The translations under genes were made by a program, and so were the position numbers. Positions 38,895-47,750 of a DNA stretch of 64,000 nucleotides are shown piece by piece. The notes beneath the pieces are model-generated. The model was not told where the DNA came from, did not search any database, and saw nothing but the letters and a program-made list of their open reading frames with translations. Each line of letters opens with the position of its first letter. Within the stretch, counting starts at the first letter, position 1. Source of the stretch: Vibrio quintilis (GTDB lineage Bacteria > Pseudomonadota > Gammaproteobacteria > Enterobacterales > Vibrionaceae); NCBI RefSeq assembly GCF_024529975.1, contig NZ_AP024897.1, positions 2,666,001-2,730,000 on the forward strand. Reading direction: 5' to 3'.

Positions 38895-39611
38895 TTAAAA
38901 CATTGCAATTTTAGATAAGCGTGGCGGATGATTTTTAAAGATAGATTTTACCTGTGCGATTAAAAGCTCTGCAGCAGATAGCGCATCAATTGCTGCAGAA
39001 TGCGCATTGTAGGCAGGTAAACCATAAGCAGAACGAACGTCCTGAAGCTGGAAACTACGACCAAGGGTCGTTTTTCCTGAAAAAGTCATCGATTTTTCAA
39101 CCCGTAATGTATCAATCCAGAAGCAGGGAAAATGGGCAATCCCAAAGCGCTGTTTCAGATAGGCCTCAATAAACTGCTTTTCAATACATGCGCCATGAAC
39201 CACAGGAATTTTACCGGCCAGTACATCAAACAGCTGCGACATCGCGTCATCCAGATCCACCCCATTACGCAGTGCTTCAGGAACAATCTGGTTAATGGTT
39301 GCAGAATCGGCACTCACATATTCCGGGTGTTTAATAAAAATTTCTTTACTGGCGTCAAGGTCAATCTGACTCATATTCATCGGCACCCAGCCGACACTCA
39401 GAATCTGATCTTTCCCGGCTTCAATCCCGGAAGTCTCAAAGTCCAGAGCTATCATATCCTGCTGTAAGACCAGAGCATCCGGCTCTGGTAACGGGGTATT
39501 AAAATAATTCGCCAGCCCCGGTGTCCATTCAATCCCGCTTTCCGCTAATGTCTTATGCTGCTGACTGAGTTTTCGCCATCCGGAAATGTGCTGTCTTATG
39601 ATTTCAAACAT
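38895..39611 (-). CDS. 3'-5' exonuclease of the DnaQ/DEDDh family
   Basis: This 238-residue protein has the exonuclease I motif ALDFETSG near residue 55 and the C-terminal NAHSAAIDALSAAELL with the DEDDh histidine and aspartate. It resembles the epsilon subunit but is a stand-alone protein. Its ribosome site lies in the last codons of the upstream DUF294 gene (stop and start four bases apart), so the two are translationally coupled. The substrate is unknown. Confidence 0.88.
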   Translation of the reverse strand: MFEIIRQHISGWRKLSQQHKTLAESGIEWTPGLANYFNTPLPEPDALVLQQDMIALDFETSGIEAGKDQILSVGWVPMNMSQIDLDASKEIFIKHPEYVSADSATINQIVPEALRNGVDLDDAMSQLFDVLAGKIPVVHGACIEKQFIEAYLKQRFGIAHFPCFWIDTLRVEKSMTFSGKTTLGRSFQLQDVRSAYGLPAYNAHSAAIDALSAAELLIAQVKSIFKNHPPRLSKIAMF

Positions 39612-39613
39612 AA

Positions 39614-41491
39614 CTATCCTTTAATAAAGCGCAGCTTTGCTACATCCTGTAACTCACTAATAATCTTAAAGGCTTCTTTAAGGTGCTTCCTTTCGAAACT
39701 ACTGAAAGAGTCAGGAGATATATGATTATCCGGATTACGTCCATCACGCAATGACTGCATCTGATGTTTAAAACGAACTTTGCGGATAAAACGAAAAGCA
39801 CCAATAATATTTTCACAGCTATCTTCAGACAATGCGCCATGCGCAGCCGCATACTGAAATCTTTCTTCTGTCCCTGTCATTGAACCGCCGGCAGACAAAC
39901 TGAAAATCCGGGCCAGATCAATAATCAGATTCAATGCATATTTTTTAATATTCAGTGTATTACTGTTATCTCCGCCTTTCTCCAGAACCAGATTGTTGAA
40001 AATCCCCAGCGGCGGCTGAGTATCAATCGCGTCACGGACTAACGAAGGCAAAAAGTTAGAGCTGCTCTGAATACAATGATGCAGGTGTTGCTGCAGTTCA
40101 TGAACAAACCCCTGATTACCATATACAGAACGCACTTCAAGAAATACACTGATACTTAATAATTTATTGTACTCAGGGCTTGCAACCCACTTACTGTAAT
40201 AAGCTTTCCAGGTATCCAGCGGCTGGCACCATTTCGGTGTGGCAGCCATATATTTTCCGTCACACAATGGATAACCACAGGCGAATAAACCGTTACAGAC
40301 CCGCATCGCCAGATGTCTGAAATAGACAATATCTTCAGGTTTGACATCATCAGATAATACAATTGCACTGTCCTGATCAGATAACATGTGGACTTCATTT
40401 CGGGCATGGGAACCAGCAACCATCCAGACATAATCACATGGCGGCGGGCCTAATAGTTCTTCGGAAATTTCAATCAGGCGACGGGTAAAAGCATCCATAA
40501 TCATCGCCATCACCTGCCCCTGAAGCACCGCACCAATGCCACTTTCGACCAGTGATTCGAATATAGATTCCCGCTCATTTTTCAGTGCAGCCAGTGAGTT
40601 AACCGAACTGGCATATTTAATTTTTTCAATCAGGAACAAAGCCTGAGTCCGGTGATTATGTACCAGATGTGAAGTCGTCAGCAGACCAACAACTTCTTTC
40701 CCCCGCAGAACCGGCATACAGCGGATATTATGTTGCAGCATCACTGAGATCGCCTGCACCACTTTATCATCGGCCTGAATCAGCTGCGGATTATGTGTCA
40801 TCACTAAATGAATCGGTTCACCGGTATCAATTCCGGCAGCAACACCCCGTGTCATGTCCCGATCCGTAACAATCCCAACAATTTCATCATTCTGTTTGAC
40901 AACGGCACAAGAGCTTCGGTTTTTTTTCTCACCGCACATAATCTGAGCGACCTGACGAATGGGGGTATCCGATTCAACAATCGCTATATTTTCACTGGCA
41001 ATTTCGCCAACCCGGCGATAGAAAAAACCTTCATCTTCACGGTTTGCATCCCGGTTAATTGAAGAGATGGCAGAAGTAAGACGAACCTGTGCCCGGGCCG
41101 CAAAATAATCGACAAATTCCGGATGTTTTACGCATATTTCTTTCACCACTTCATGAGGAACAAGATATAAGAGAGAGTCGCTGATAGCTTCAGCATAATA
41201 CCCATCTTCAGTATCTTTCAGTGGTTCAAGAAAAGTAAATCCAAACTGATCATCCTCACCCAGCCGGGCCCGAAGCTGGCCATCAGCTCTTTTCTGTTCT
41301 ATTGCACCGGTACGGATAATATAAAGGTAACGATCTTCACACAAAGCACTGAATTCTATTCGCTCACCCTGACTCAGGTAACGGACTTTGACCTGCCCGG
41401 AAAGATAACTGACAATTTCATCAGGTAACTTATCAAATGGATCGATTTTAATCAGAAAATCATAAATATTCGGTGTCAGAGATGAGCCCAT
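39614..41491 (-). CDS. cNMP-binding / CBS / DUF294 nucleotidyltransferase-like protein
   Basis: This 625-residue cytoplasmic protein has, in order, a cyclic-nucleotide-binding domain (residues about 10-125), two CBS domains (about 160-285; VGIVTDRDMTRGVA is in the first), a nucleotidyltransferase-like DUF294 domain with AGSHARNEVHMLSDQDSAIV near residue 358, and a helical C-terminal domain. The combination looks like a nucleotide-sensing enzyme of unknown target. GGAGG precedes the ATG. A strong KdgR-type box lies immediately upstream, which would tie this signalling pair to uronate metabolism. Confidence 0.88.
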   Translation of the reverse strand: MGSSLTPNIYDFLIKIDPFDKLPDEIVSYLSGQVKVRYLSQGERIEFSALCEDRYLYIIRTGAIEQKRADGQLRARLGEDDQFGFTFLEPLKDTEDGYYAEAISDSLLYLVPHEVVKEICVKHPEFVDYFAARAQVRLTSAISSINRDANREDEGFFYRRVGEIASENIAIVESDTPIRQVAQIMCGEKKNRSSCAVVKQNDEIVGIVTDRDMTRGVAAGIDTGEPIHLVMTHNPQLIQADDKVVQAISVMLQHNIRCMPVLRGKEVVGLLTTSHLVHNHRTQALFLIEKIKYASSVNSLAALKNERESIFESLVESGIGAVLQGQVMAMIMDAFTRRLIEISEELLGPPPCDYVWMVAGSHARNEVHMLSDQDSAIVLSDDVKPEDIVYFRHLAMRVCNGLFACGYPLCDGKYMAATPKWCQPLDTWKAYYSKWVASPEYNKLLSISVFLEVRSVYGNQGFVHELQQHLHHCIQSSSNFLPSLVRDAIDTQPPLGIFNNLVLEKGGDNSNTLNIKKYALNLIIDLARIFSLSAGGSMTGTEERFQYAAAHGALSEDSCENIIGAFRFIRKVRFKHQMQSLRDGRNPDNHISPDSFSSFERKHLKEAFKIISELQDVAKLRFIKG

Positions 41492-41503
41492 ACAGCCTCC
41501 GAA

Positions 41504-41522
41504 AATGAAACATCGTTTTACT
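41504..41522 (-). promoter_or_regulatory. KdgR box directly upstream of the DUF294 gene
   Basis: AATGAAACATCGTTTTACT matches the KdgR pattern AATRAAAYRNYRTTTYATT at 18 of 19 positions. It lies just before the ribosome site of the leftward DUF294 gene and after the kdgR terminator. Confidence 0.7.
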
Positions 41523-41538
41523 TCATTTGGTTTAGTCT

Positions 41539-41562
41539 AAAAAAGCAGCCCTGTGGCTGCTC
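41539..41562 (-). terminator. kdgR terminator
   Basis: On the reverse strand GCAGCC-ACAG-GGCTGC is followed by six T residues, about 20 bases after the kdgR stop. Confidence 0.85.
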
Positions 41563-41579
41563 ATACAGAATCAATCATG

Positions 41580-42362
41580 TCAAATGGGATACGCATTGAA
41601 TCCAAGATTCTCTGATATATTCCGGCCGGCTTGTTGCAACAGGTCTACATAATAGTTCAGGCGTTTTTCATCGAACCGGATGGTCGGTAATGAAATAGAA
41701 ACACCAGCAATCACATTGCCAAACCGATCATATACCGGCGCAGCAATACATCTTAAACCAGGCTCCTGCTCTTCATTATCTTCTGCATAGTGCTGCTTCT
41801 TCACCTGATCCAGCTCGGCAAGCAATTGTTCAACATTCTTATGCGTGCGTTCTGTATGACCGATAAATTCAACATCAGTCAGCACTTCCCGGATATAGTC
41901 TTCATCTCGCTCGGCAAGCAACACTTTTCCGATCGCAGTACTGTAAAGCGGATTTCTGCGGCCTATCCGGGATTGCATCCGCAAATTGTATCCGGAATCA
42001 ATCTTATGGATATAAATGATTGCATTATCATCCAATGCGCCTAAATGCAAAGCCTCGTTTGTTTGCTCAGAAATATGACGCATCTCGCGGTCAGCCAACT
42101 CAATTAAGTCTACATATTCCAGTGATTTCGCACCCAGTTCGAAAAGCTTTAATGTCAGCGAATACTTATCAGCTTCTCCCTCCTGGGAAACATAGCCAAG
42201 TGATTTCATCGTTTGCAGAAAACGATAAGTTGTCGCTTTAGACATCATCAAACGCTGCGATAACTCGGATACGCCAATTTCTCTCTGATCGCCAAGAGCC
42301 TGCAATATACTAAAGACTTTTAAAACCGATGATACCGCTTCCGGTTGAGTTGGTTTTTCCAT
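41580..42362 (-). CDS. kdgR: IclR-family repressor of pectin/KDG genes
   Basis: This 260-residue protein has the IclR winged helix at its N-terminus (EIGVSELSQRLMMSKATTYR) and the C-terminal effector domain with PLYSTAIGKVLLAE and PGLRCIAAPVYDRFGNVIAG. It closely resembles KdgR of enterobacteria, which is released by 2-keto-3-deoxygluconate. It is divergent from kduD, and KdgR-type boxes occur before kduD, kdgK, the symporter gene and the DUF294 gene in this window. Confidence 0.93.
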   Translation of the reverse strand: MEKPTQPEAVSSVLKVFSILQALGDQREIGVSELSQRLMMSKATTYRFLQTMKSLGYVSQEGEADKYSLTLKLFELGAKSLEYVDLIELADREMRHISEQTNEALHLGALDDNAIIYIHKIDSGYNLRMQSRIGRRNPLYSTAIGKVLLAERDEDYIREVLTDVEFIGHTERTHKNVEQLLAELDQVKKQHYAEDNEEQEPGLRCIAAPVYDRFGNVIAGVSISLPTIRFDEKRLNYYVDLLQQAGRNISENLGFNAYPI

Positions 42363-42454
42363 TATCGTTTGCCCCTTAACTTAAAAACAGATACCTGTAT
42401 CTCTCATTATTACTTTGCTCCCTATTATAGTGATTACCAGATTATGTACCAGTA

Positions 42455-42547
42455 TTTTTAAAAAGGCTTTTCAAAAATATGAAACCGGACATGGAATATG
42501 TCAAAAAAGCAGATCTTCATCATTATTTTTAAAATAGCGTTTCAAAA
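42455..42547. promoter_or_regulatory. Two tandem KdgR-like boxes between kdgR and kduD
   Basis: TTTTTAAAA and TTTCAAAAA flank the variable cores AGGC and TAGCG in two direct copies 70 bases apart. The second core, AAAATAGCGTTTC (42531-42543), fits RAAAYRNYRTTTY at all 13 positions; the first fits 11 of 13. Confidence 0.55.
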
Positions 42548-42648
42548 AAAATTGCAAATGGTTTCTTTTTGATCCAATATATTTTCACTACAGTGATATG
42601 GCTTTCATCGGCCTCATCACGATATCAGCAACCACTAAGGAAAATTTT

Positions 42649-43410
42649 ATGATTCTTGATTCATTCAATCTTGAAGGCAAAGTCGCTATTGTAACTGGTT
42701 GTGATACTGGCCTTGGTCAAGGTATGGCATTAGGTTTGGCAAAAGCCGGATGTGATGTTGTCGGTGTCAACATAGTCGAACCAACAGAAACGATCGAACA
42801 AATGAAACAAATCGGGCGTAAATTCATCGATATCAGAGCGAATCTGATGAAGCTGGATGACATCCCTAACATTGTTGATCGTGCCGTCACTGAATTTGGT
42901 CATATAGACATTCTGGTAAACAACGCTGGTATTATCAGACGTAATGATGCCATTGATTTTAGTGAGCAAGACTGGGATGATGTTATGAACATCAACATCA
43001 AGTCAGTATTCTTTATGTCTCAGGCTGTTGCGAAACAATTTATGGCTCAGGGTACTGGTGGTAAGATTGTCAACATCGCTTCAATGTTGTCATACCAGGG
43101 TGGTATCCGTGTACCTTCTTACACAGCTTCAAAAAGTGGTGTAATGGGCGTAACCCGTTTGATGGCAAACGAGTGGGCAAAACACGGTATCAACGTGAAT
43201 GCAATTGCACCAGGTTATATGGCAACAAACAATACGCAGGCACTTCGTGCTGACGAAGTTCGTAATAAAGAAATTCTGGATCGTATTCCTGCAGCACGTT
43301 GGGGTACACCTGAAGACCTTGCTGGTCCATGTATTTTCTTGTCTTCGTCTGCATCAGACTACATTAGCGGTTACACAATTGCTGTAGATGGCGGTTGGTT
43401 AGCTCGTTAA
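42649..43410 (+). CDS. kduD: 2-deoxy-D-gluconate 3-dehydrogenase / DKI reductase
   Basis: This 253-residue short-chain dehydrogenase reduces 3-deoxy-D-glycero-2,5-hexodiulosonate to 2-keto-3-deoxygluconate. The NAD motif TGCDTGLGQG is at residues 16-25, NNAG near 90, and the catalytic YTASK near 160. AAGGA precedes the ATG at 42649; an earlier in-frame ATG lacks a ribosome site. It starts the kduD-ygjV-kdgF-isomerase operon under KdgR boxes. Confidence 0.94.
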   Translation: MILDSFNLEGKVAIVTGCDTGLGQGMALGLAKAGCDVVGVNIVEPTETIEQMKQIGRKFIDIRANLMKLDDIPNIVDRAVTEFGHIDILVNNAGIIRRNDAIDFSEQDWDDVMNINIKSVFFMSQAVAKQFMAQGTGGKIVNIASMLSYQGGIRVPSYTASKSGVMGVTRLMANEWAKHGINVNAIAPGYMATNNTQALRADEVRNKEILDRIPAARWGTPEDLAGPCIFLSSSASDYISGYTIAVDGGWLAR

Positions 43411-43430
43411 TTTAAAACGAATTAAAGAAG

Positions 43431-43952
43431 ATGGATTTAGATATATCAGTTGCTCAGGCCTTAGGTTTCGTCAGTTACGGGTTAGGCATATCCACATTTT
43501 ATCAGAAGAACGATCGTCGTCTGAAAATTGTGATGCTGATTTTTAATCTAAACCATCTTCTTCATTTTTTATTACTTGGTTCAATCGTGTCAGCGCTCAG
43601 TGCCGCACTTAGTGCGATGCGTACAGCCAGCTCTATATTCACTTCTTCAAAATATATCGCATTCTTTTTTATGGTTGTTGGTTTCGGTTTCGGTATTTAT
43701 CTTGCCGAACACTGGTGGGACTTATGGCCTGTAATGGGAACAATGATCGGTACTTTTGCCGTTTTTTGCCTTCAGGGTATTCCCATGCGAATTGCTTTTT
43801 TGACAGGTGCAATATGTTGGCTAACCAATAATATTCTGGTCGGCTCTATTGGTGGCACACTTTTAGAAGCGACTCTGATATGTGTAAATAGTTTGACCAT
43901 ATACCGTTTACTTCGTGATTCAAAACAGAATATGGCAAGTCAGGCTACATAA
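43431..43952 (+). CDS. YgjV-family inner membrane protein
   Basis: This 173-residue protein has about five or six hydrophobic segments and the YgjV-family opening QALGFVSYGLGISTFYQKND and NHLLHFLLLGS. The family's function is unknown; in E. coli the gene lies next to the uxaCA region. Here it is the second gene of the kduD operon, 20 bases after kduD, so a role at the membrane in uronate use is an attractive guess. Confidence 0.82.
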   Translation: MDLDISVAQALGFVSYGLGISTFYQKNDRRLKIVMLIFNLNHLLHFLLLGSIVSALSAALSAMRTASSIFTSSKYIAFFFMVVGFGFGIYLAEHWWDLWPVMGTMIGTFAVFCLQGIPMRIAFLTGAICWLTNNILVGSIGGTLLEATLICVNSLTIYRLLRDSKQNMASQAT

Positions 43953-43969
43953 GTAATTAAGAGGTTAAC

Positions 43970-44296
43970 ATGTTTGTTTATAACAACGATGTACAGCTTG
44001 AAGATCTGGGTGGTGGCGTATCACGTAAGATCCTGGCATACAGTGACAATATTATGAGTGTTGAAGTGTACTTTGAAGATGGTGCTGTTGGTGCAATGCA
44101 CAACCATCCGCACGAGCAACTGACTTACGTATTATCTGGTGAATTTGAGTTTACGATTGGTGAAGAAACTAAAATCGTTAAAGCGGGTGATGTGCTGTAC
44201 AAAGAGCCAAATGTTATGCATGGCTGTGTATGCCTGAAGAAAGGTGTACTACTTGATAACTTTACCCCAATGCGTAAAGACTTTATTCAATCATAA
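43970..44296 (+). CDS. kdgF: KdgF, cupin that linearises unsaturated uronates
   Basis: This 108-residue single-cupin protein has the metal ligands H46 and H48 in HNHPHEQLTYVLSGEFEF and a later histidine in NVMHGCV. KdgF turns the ring form of 4,5-unsaturated uronate monomers into the open 5-keto form, the entry to the Kdu pathway. It is 17 bases after the ygjV-like gene, with an AGAGG ribosome site. Confidence 0.92.
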   Translation: MFVYNNDVQLEDLGGGVSRKILAYSDNIMSVEVYFEDGAVGAMHNHPHEQLTYVLSGEFEFTIGEETKIVKAGDVLYKEPNVMHGCVCLKKGVLLDNFTPMRKDFIQS

Positions 44297-44342
44297 TTTA
44301 TTTCTAATTTATTAATGCGGCTGAGCCGCCGGAGTACTAACC

Positions 44343-44984
44343 ATGAAAATCGCACTAATGATGGAAAACAGCCAAGCAGCTAAAAATGCGGTTGTTCTTA
44401 ACGAGCTTAACACTGTCGTTCAGCCTCTTGGCCACGATGTATATAACGTTGGTATGAGCGATGAAAATGATCATCATCTGACTTATATCCACCTGGGTAT
44501 CATGGCTAGCTTATTGTTGAACTCTAAAGCTGTTGATTTTATTGTCGCGGGTTGTGGTACTGGCCAGGGCGCAATGATGTCTTTAAACATCCATCCAGGT
44601 GTTGTTTGCGGATACTGTTTAGATCCTTCTGACGCATTCCTGTTCAATCAAATCAACAACGGTAACGCGCTTTCTCTTGCATTTGCAAAAGGCTATGGCT
44701 GGGGTGCGGAACTGAACGTTCGCTATATCTTCGAAAAAGCATTCACAACTGGTGAACGTGGTCAGGGTTATCCACTTGAGCGTGCTGAACCACAACAACG
44801 TAACGCTGGTATTCTGAACTCTGTTAAAGCAGCTGTAGTTAAAGAAGACTACCTGGACACTTTACGTGCTATCGATCAGGAACTGGTTAAAACAGCGGTT
44901 TCAGGTCCACGTTTCCAGGAAGCTTTCTTTACTAACTGCCAGGTGCCTGAAATCGCAGAATATGTGAAGTCACTGGTTGGCTAA
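44343..44984 (+). CDS. RpiB/LacAB-family isomerase, probable DHU isomerase (DhuI type)
   Basis: This 213-residue protein belongs to the RpiB/LacA/LacB sugar isomerase family, with the segment VDFIVAGCGTGQGAMMS near residue 68 that holds the family cysteine. The pathway needs an isomerase between KdgF and KduD, and the usual KduI is absent from this operon. RpiB-like DhuI enzymes are described as doing this step for unsaturated uronates in streptococci and others. The DhuI role is therefore inferred from position; a pentose-phosphate isomerase is the alternative. Confidence 0.78.
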   Translation: MKIALMMENSQAAKNAVVLNELNTVVQPLGHDVYNVGMSDENDHHLTYIHLGIMASLLLNSKAVDFIVAGCGTGQGAMMSLNIHPGVVCGYCLDPSDAFLFNQINNGNALSLAFAKGYGWGAELNVRYIFEKAFTTGERGQGYPLERAEPQQRNAGILNSVKAAVVKEDYLDTLRAIDQELVKTAVSGPRFQEAFFTNCQVPEIAEYVKSLVG

Positions 44985-45039
44985 GCTTTGGATTAGTTTC
45001 CATTACGCACTATTTATCAGACAATCATTTATGCTGATG

Positions 45040-45067
45040 AGCCAACCTTCCCCGGTTGGCTTTTTTT
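45040..45067 (+). terminator. Terminator of the kduD operon
   Basis: AGCCAACC pairs with GGTTGGCT across a five-base loop and ends in seven T residues. Confidence 0.9.
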
Positions 45068-45081
45068 CTAGATTCACCCGG

Positions 45082-45124
45082 CAATTCAGGGAAGCTCCTT
45101 TCAGACGTCAACTGACCTGAATTG
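45082..45124 (+). promoter_or_regulatory. Inverted repeat ahead of the esterase gene
   Basis: CAATTCAGG and CCTGAATTG are perfect nine-base arms 25 bases apart in the short gap before the esterase start. It could be an operator or a leader hairpin. It does not match the KdgR pattern. Confidence 0.35.
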
Positions 45125-45144
45125 ATTTACCAGAAGAGCAATTC

Positions 45145-46062
45145 ATGAAGTCAAACACATCCACCCTGTTCCGGTCACTTTCCCAGCTTTCAGAAAATAA
45201 ACACGTCTTACCCCTATGGGAAAACAACCTTCAAACCAACCCGGATCTGTCTTCACTTTGTACCGAACGCAGTCGTCAGCCCGATATGTGTGACAGAGCG
45301 CTTTACCGGATATCCAACCCGGAAGTGCTCATTTTTGAGCCGGAGCAGAGTAACCATACCGGGATTTTAGTGATTCCCGGCGGCGGCTATCAAAGAATTG
45401 CGATAGATAAGGAAGGACTTGAGATAGCCCGGCGGCTGAAGCAATGGGGTTACACCGTTTTTGTCATGAGCTACCGAATGCCGGAAGATAAACATCCACA
45501 AGGCTCAGATGTCTCCTTTACAGATGCGCAGCGTGCCATGCGTATGATTCAATCACACCAGCAATGGCAACATATAACCCAATGGGGAGTACTGGGTTTT
45601 TCTGCCGGCGGTCATATCGCAGCAAGACTGGCAACCCAAATGAATCAAACCATATTTCCCGGACAGGATCAGATCGATTCGCACAAGATTCACCTGGATT
45701 TTGCCGCCTTCATGTATCCGGTCATCAGTATGGAGCCAGAGATTGCTCACTCTGGCAGTCGACATGCTTTGATGGGAAATCCAGCCAAAGAGATACTGAA
45801 AGAGAAATATTCAATCGAAAAGCATGTTTCTGCTACAACCCCTCCCTGTTTTATCGGACATGCGATTGATGACTCTTCCGTCGTTGTTGAAAATAGTCTG
45901 AGTCTTTTTAAAGCGCTGAGAACCTGTCAGATCCCTGTTGAAATACATTTATTTGAAACAGGAGAACATGGCTTTTGCCTCAGAACCCGGGAAAGCACAT
46001 CGACCCATCTGTGGCCTGACTTACTCCACCGGTGGATCGGACACTTATCTGTTCCGCAATAG
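45145..46062 (+). CDS. Alpha/beta hydrolase, possible pectin acetylesterase (PaeX-like)
   Basis: This 305-residue alpha/beta hydrolase has the oxyanion motif GGGY near residue 77, the nucleophile in GFSAGG near 150, an aspartate in HAIDDSSV near 240 and a histidine in GEHGF near 275. No signal peptide is visible, so it would act in the cytoplasm, for example deacetylating imported oligogalacturonides as PaeX-type enzymes do. Its place between the kduD operon and kdgK supports this. A xylan or general acyl esterase remains possible. Confidence 0.75.
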   Translation: MKSNTSTLFRSLSQLSENKHVLPLWENNLQTNPDLSSLCTERSRQPDMCDRALYRISNPEVLIFEPEQSNHTGILVIPGGGYQRIAIDKEGLEIARRLKQWGYTVFVMSYRMPEDKHPQGSDVSFTDAQRAMRMIQSHQQWQHITQWGVLGFSAGGHIAARLATQMNQTIFPGQDQIDSHKIHLDFAAFMYPVISMEPEIAHSGSRHALMGNPAKEILKEKYSIEKHVSATTPPCFIGHAIDDSSVVVENSLSLFKALRTCQIPVEIHLFETGEHGFCLRTRESTSTHLWPDLLHRWIGHLSVPQ

Positions 46063-46107
46063 ACCAAAATACATGTTTGTGTCTGCATTCACACTCTGAC
46101 CACTTAA

Positions 46108-46126
46108 AATGAACCATTGTTTTATT
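46108..46126 (+). promoter_or_regulatory. KdgR box upstream of kdgK
   Basis: AATGAACCATTGTTTTATT fits AATRAAAYRNYRTTTYATT at 18 of 19 positions. It lies about 60 bases before the kdgK start. Confidence 0.7.
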
Positions 46127-46187
46127 TTTATTGATTTATTGTATCCTTTTGCAGATAATAACCACATATCAATGTAGGAGATTTTTC

Positions 46188-47114
46188 ATGAAAATGAATC
46201 GAGTCGCTGTTATTGGCGAATGTATGGTTGAATTAAAGAAGGATGGCGATTTATATCAACAAACTTTTGGTGGAGATACTTTAAATACCGCACTGTACTT
46301 ATCTCGCCTGACTCAATCACATGGAATCACCACTGCCTATGTTACCGGGTTAGGTAAAGACCCGTTCAGTAGTCAAATGCTGACCGCCTGGCAGGAAGAA
46401 GCGATTAATACAGACATGGTTAAATTGTCTGATTCAAAATTACCAGGCATTTACACAATTTCCACAACGCCTGACGGAGAGCGTAGTTTCAATTACTGGC
46501 GTAATGATTCAGCAGCAAGATACTGGCTTCGTGACTACGAAAAAAGTGATTTGATCCAACAATTGAAACAATTCGACCTGGTTTATCTTAGTGGTATCAG
46601 TCTGGCTATTCTGCCAGATGACTGCCGTGAAATTTTGATCGATATTCTGACACAATGTCATCAGGACGGCCTCAAAATTGCGTTTGATAATAATTACCGC
46701 CCCACTTTATGGGAGTCGCCTGAATCTGCACGTCAAATGTATGAAAAAGTACTTCGTCTGACCGACACTGCATTTTTAACTTTCGATGATGAACAGGCTC
46801 TGTATGGTGATTCAAAAGAACAGGAAGCCATCCAGAGAACACAGGATCTCGGTGTCAGAGAAGTTGTCATCAAGCGGGGTGCAGATGAGTGCTATATCGT
46901 CACTCAGGATGATTTTGTCACTGTACCGGCAACGTTAGTTTCGAATGTAGTAGATACTACAGCTGCAGGCGATTCATTCAGTGCCGGGTATCTGGCAAAA
47001 CGGTTGTTGGGTGGTACCATGTCGGAGTCTGCATCTGCAGGACACACACTTGCCGGAACGGTAATTCAGTACCCTGGTGCAGTCATTCCGCATCAGGCTA
47101 TGCCAAAAATTTAA
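46188..47114 (+). CDS. kdgK: 2-keto-3-deoxygluconate kinase
   Basis: This protein of about 308 residues is a PfkB-family kinase that phosphorylates KDG to KDPG. VIGECMVELKKDG opens the protein, FGGDTLNTALYLSRL follows, and DTTAAGDSFSAGYL near residue 245 carries the catalytic aspartate. TAGGAG seven bases before the ATG at 46188 decides the start over a TTG further upstream. It forms an operon with eda and joins the glucuronate and pectin routes. Confidence 0.95.
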   Translation: MKMNRVAVIGECMVELKKDGDLYQQTFGGDTLNTALYLSRLTQSHGITTAYVTGLGKDPFSSQMLTAWQEEAINTDMVKLSDSKLPGIYTISTTPDGERSFNYWRNDSAARYWLRDYEKSDLIQQLKQFDLVYLSGISLAILPDDCREILIDILTQCHQDGLKIAFDNNYRPTLWESPESARQMYEKVLRLTDTAFLTFDDEQALYGDSKEQEAIQRTQDLGVREVVIKRGADECYIVTQDDFVTVPATLVSNVVDTTAAGDSFSAGYLAKRLLGGTMSESASAGHTLAGTVIQYPGAVIPHQAMPKI

Positions 47115-47126
47115 CTGAGGGAAACC

Positions 47127-47750
47127 ATGAAAAGTATTAACGAGAGACTGAGTGAAATTAAAGTTGTACCAGTGATCGCAATTAATGATCCGGGTAAAGC
47201 AGTGAAGCTGGCCGAAGTATTGAGTGAAAACGGCCTGCCTTGCGCCGAAGTGACATTCCGTACAGAACATGCTGCGCTTGCAATTAAGAATATGCGTGAA
47301 GCCTACCCGGACATGTTAATTGGTGCAGGTACAGTTTTAACCGCAGAACAGGTTGATGAAGCAATCGATGCTGGTGTGGATTTCATTGTCAGTCCGGGTT
47401 TCAATCCAACAACCGTCAAATATTGCCAGCAGCGCAAAGTGACTATTGTTCCGGGTGTGAATAGTCCGAGTCTGGTCGAACAAGCGATGGAGATGGGCTT
47501 GAGAACACTGAAATTTTTTCCGGCAGAGCCTTCTGGTGGTGCTGCGATGCTGAAAGCAATGACGGCCGTGTATCCGGTTAAGTTCATGCCGACAGGTGGT
47601 GTAAATCCTAAGAATGTGAAAGATTATTTAGCGATTCCGTCCGTACTCGCCTGTGGCGGGACCTGGATGGTTCCGAATCAGATGATTGAAGATGGAAACT
47701 GGGAAGAACTTGCTCAGCTTGTCCGGGAAGTTGCTTCAGTTATCGCTTAA
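47127..47750 (+). CDS. eda: KDPG/KHG aldolase
   Basis: This 207-residue aldolase splits KDPG into pyruvate and glyceraldehyde-3-phosphate. The Schiff-base lysine is K129 in RTLKFFPAE, and the glutamate in EVTFRTE near residue 47 is conserved. GAGGG precedes the start, 12 bases after kdgK. Confidence 0.96.
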   Translation: MKSINERLSEIKVVPVIAINDPGKAVKLAEVLSENGLPCAEVTFRTEHAALAIKNMREAYPDMLIGAGTVLTAEQVDEAIDAGVDFIVSPGFNPTTVKYCQQRKVTIVPGVNSPSLVEQAMEMGLRTLKFFPAEPSGGAAMLKAMTAVYPVKFMPTGGVNPKNVKDYLAIPSVLACGGTWMVPNQMIEDGNWEELAQLVREVASVIA

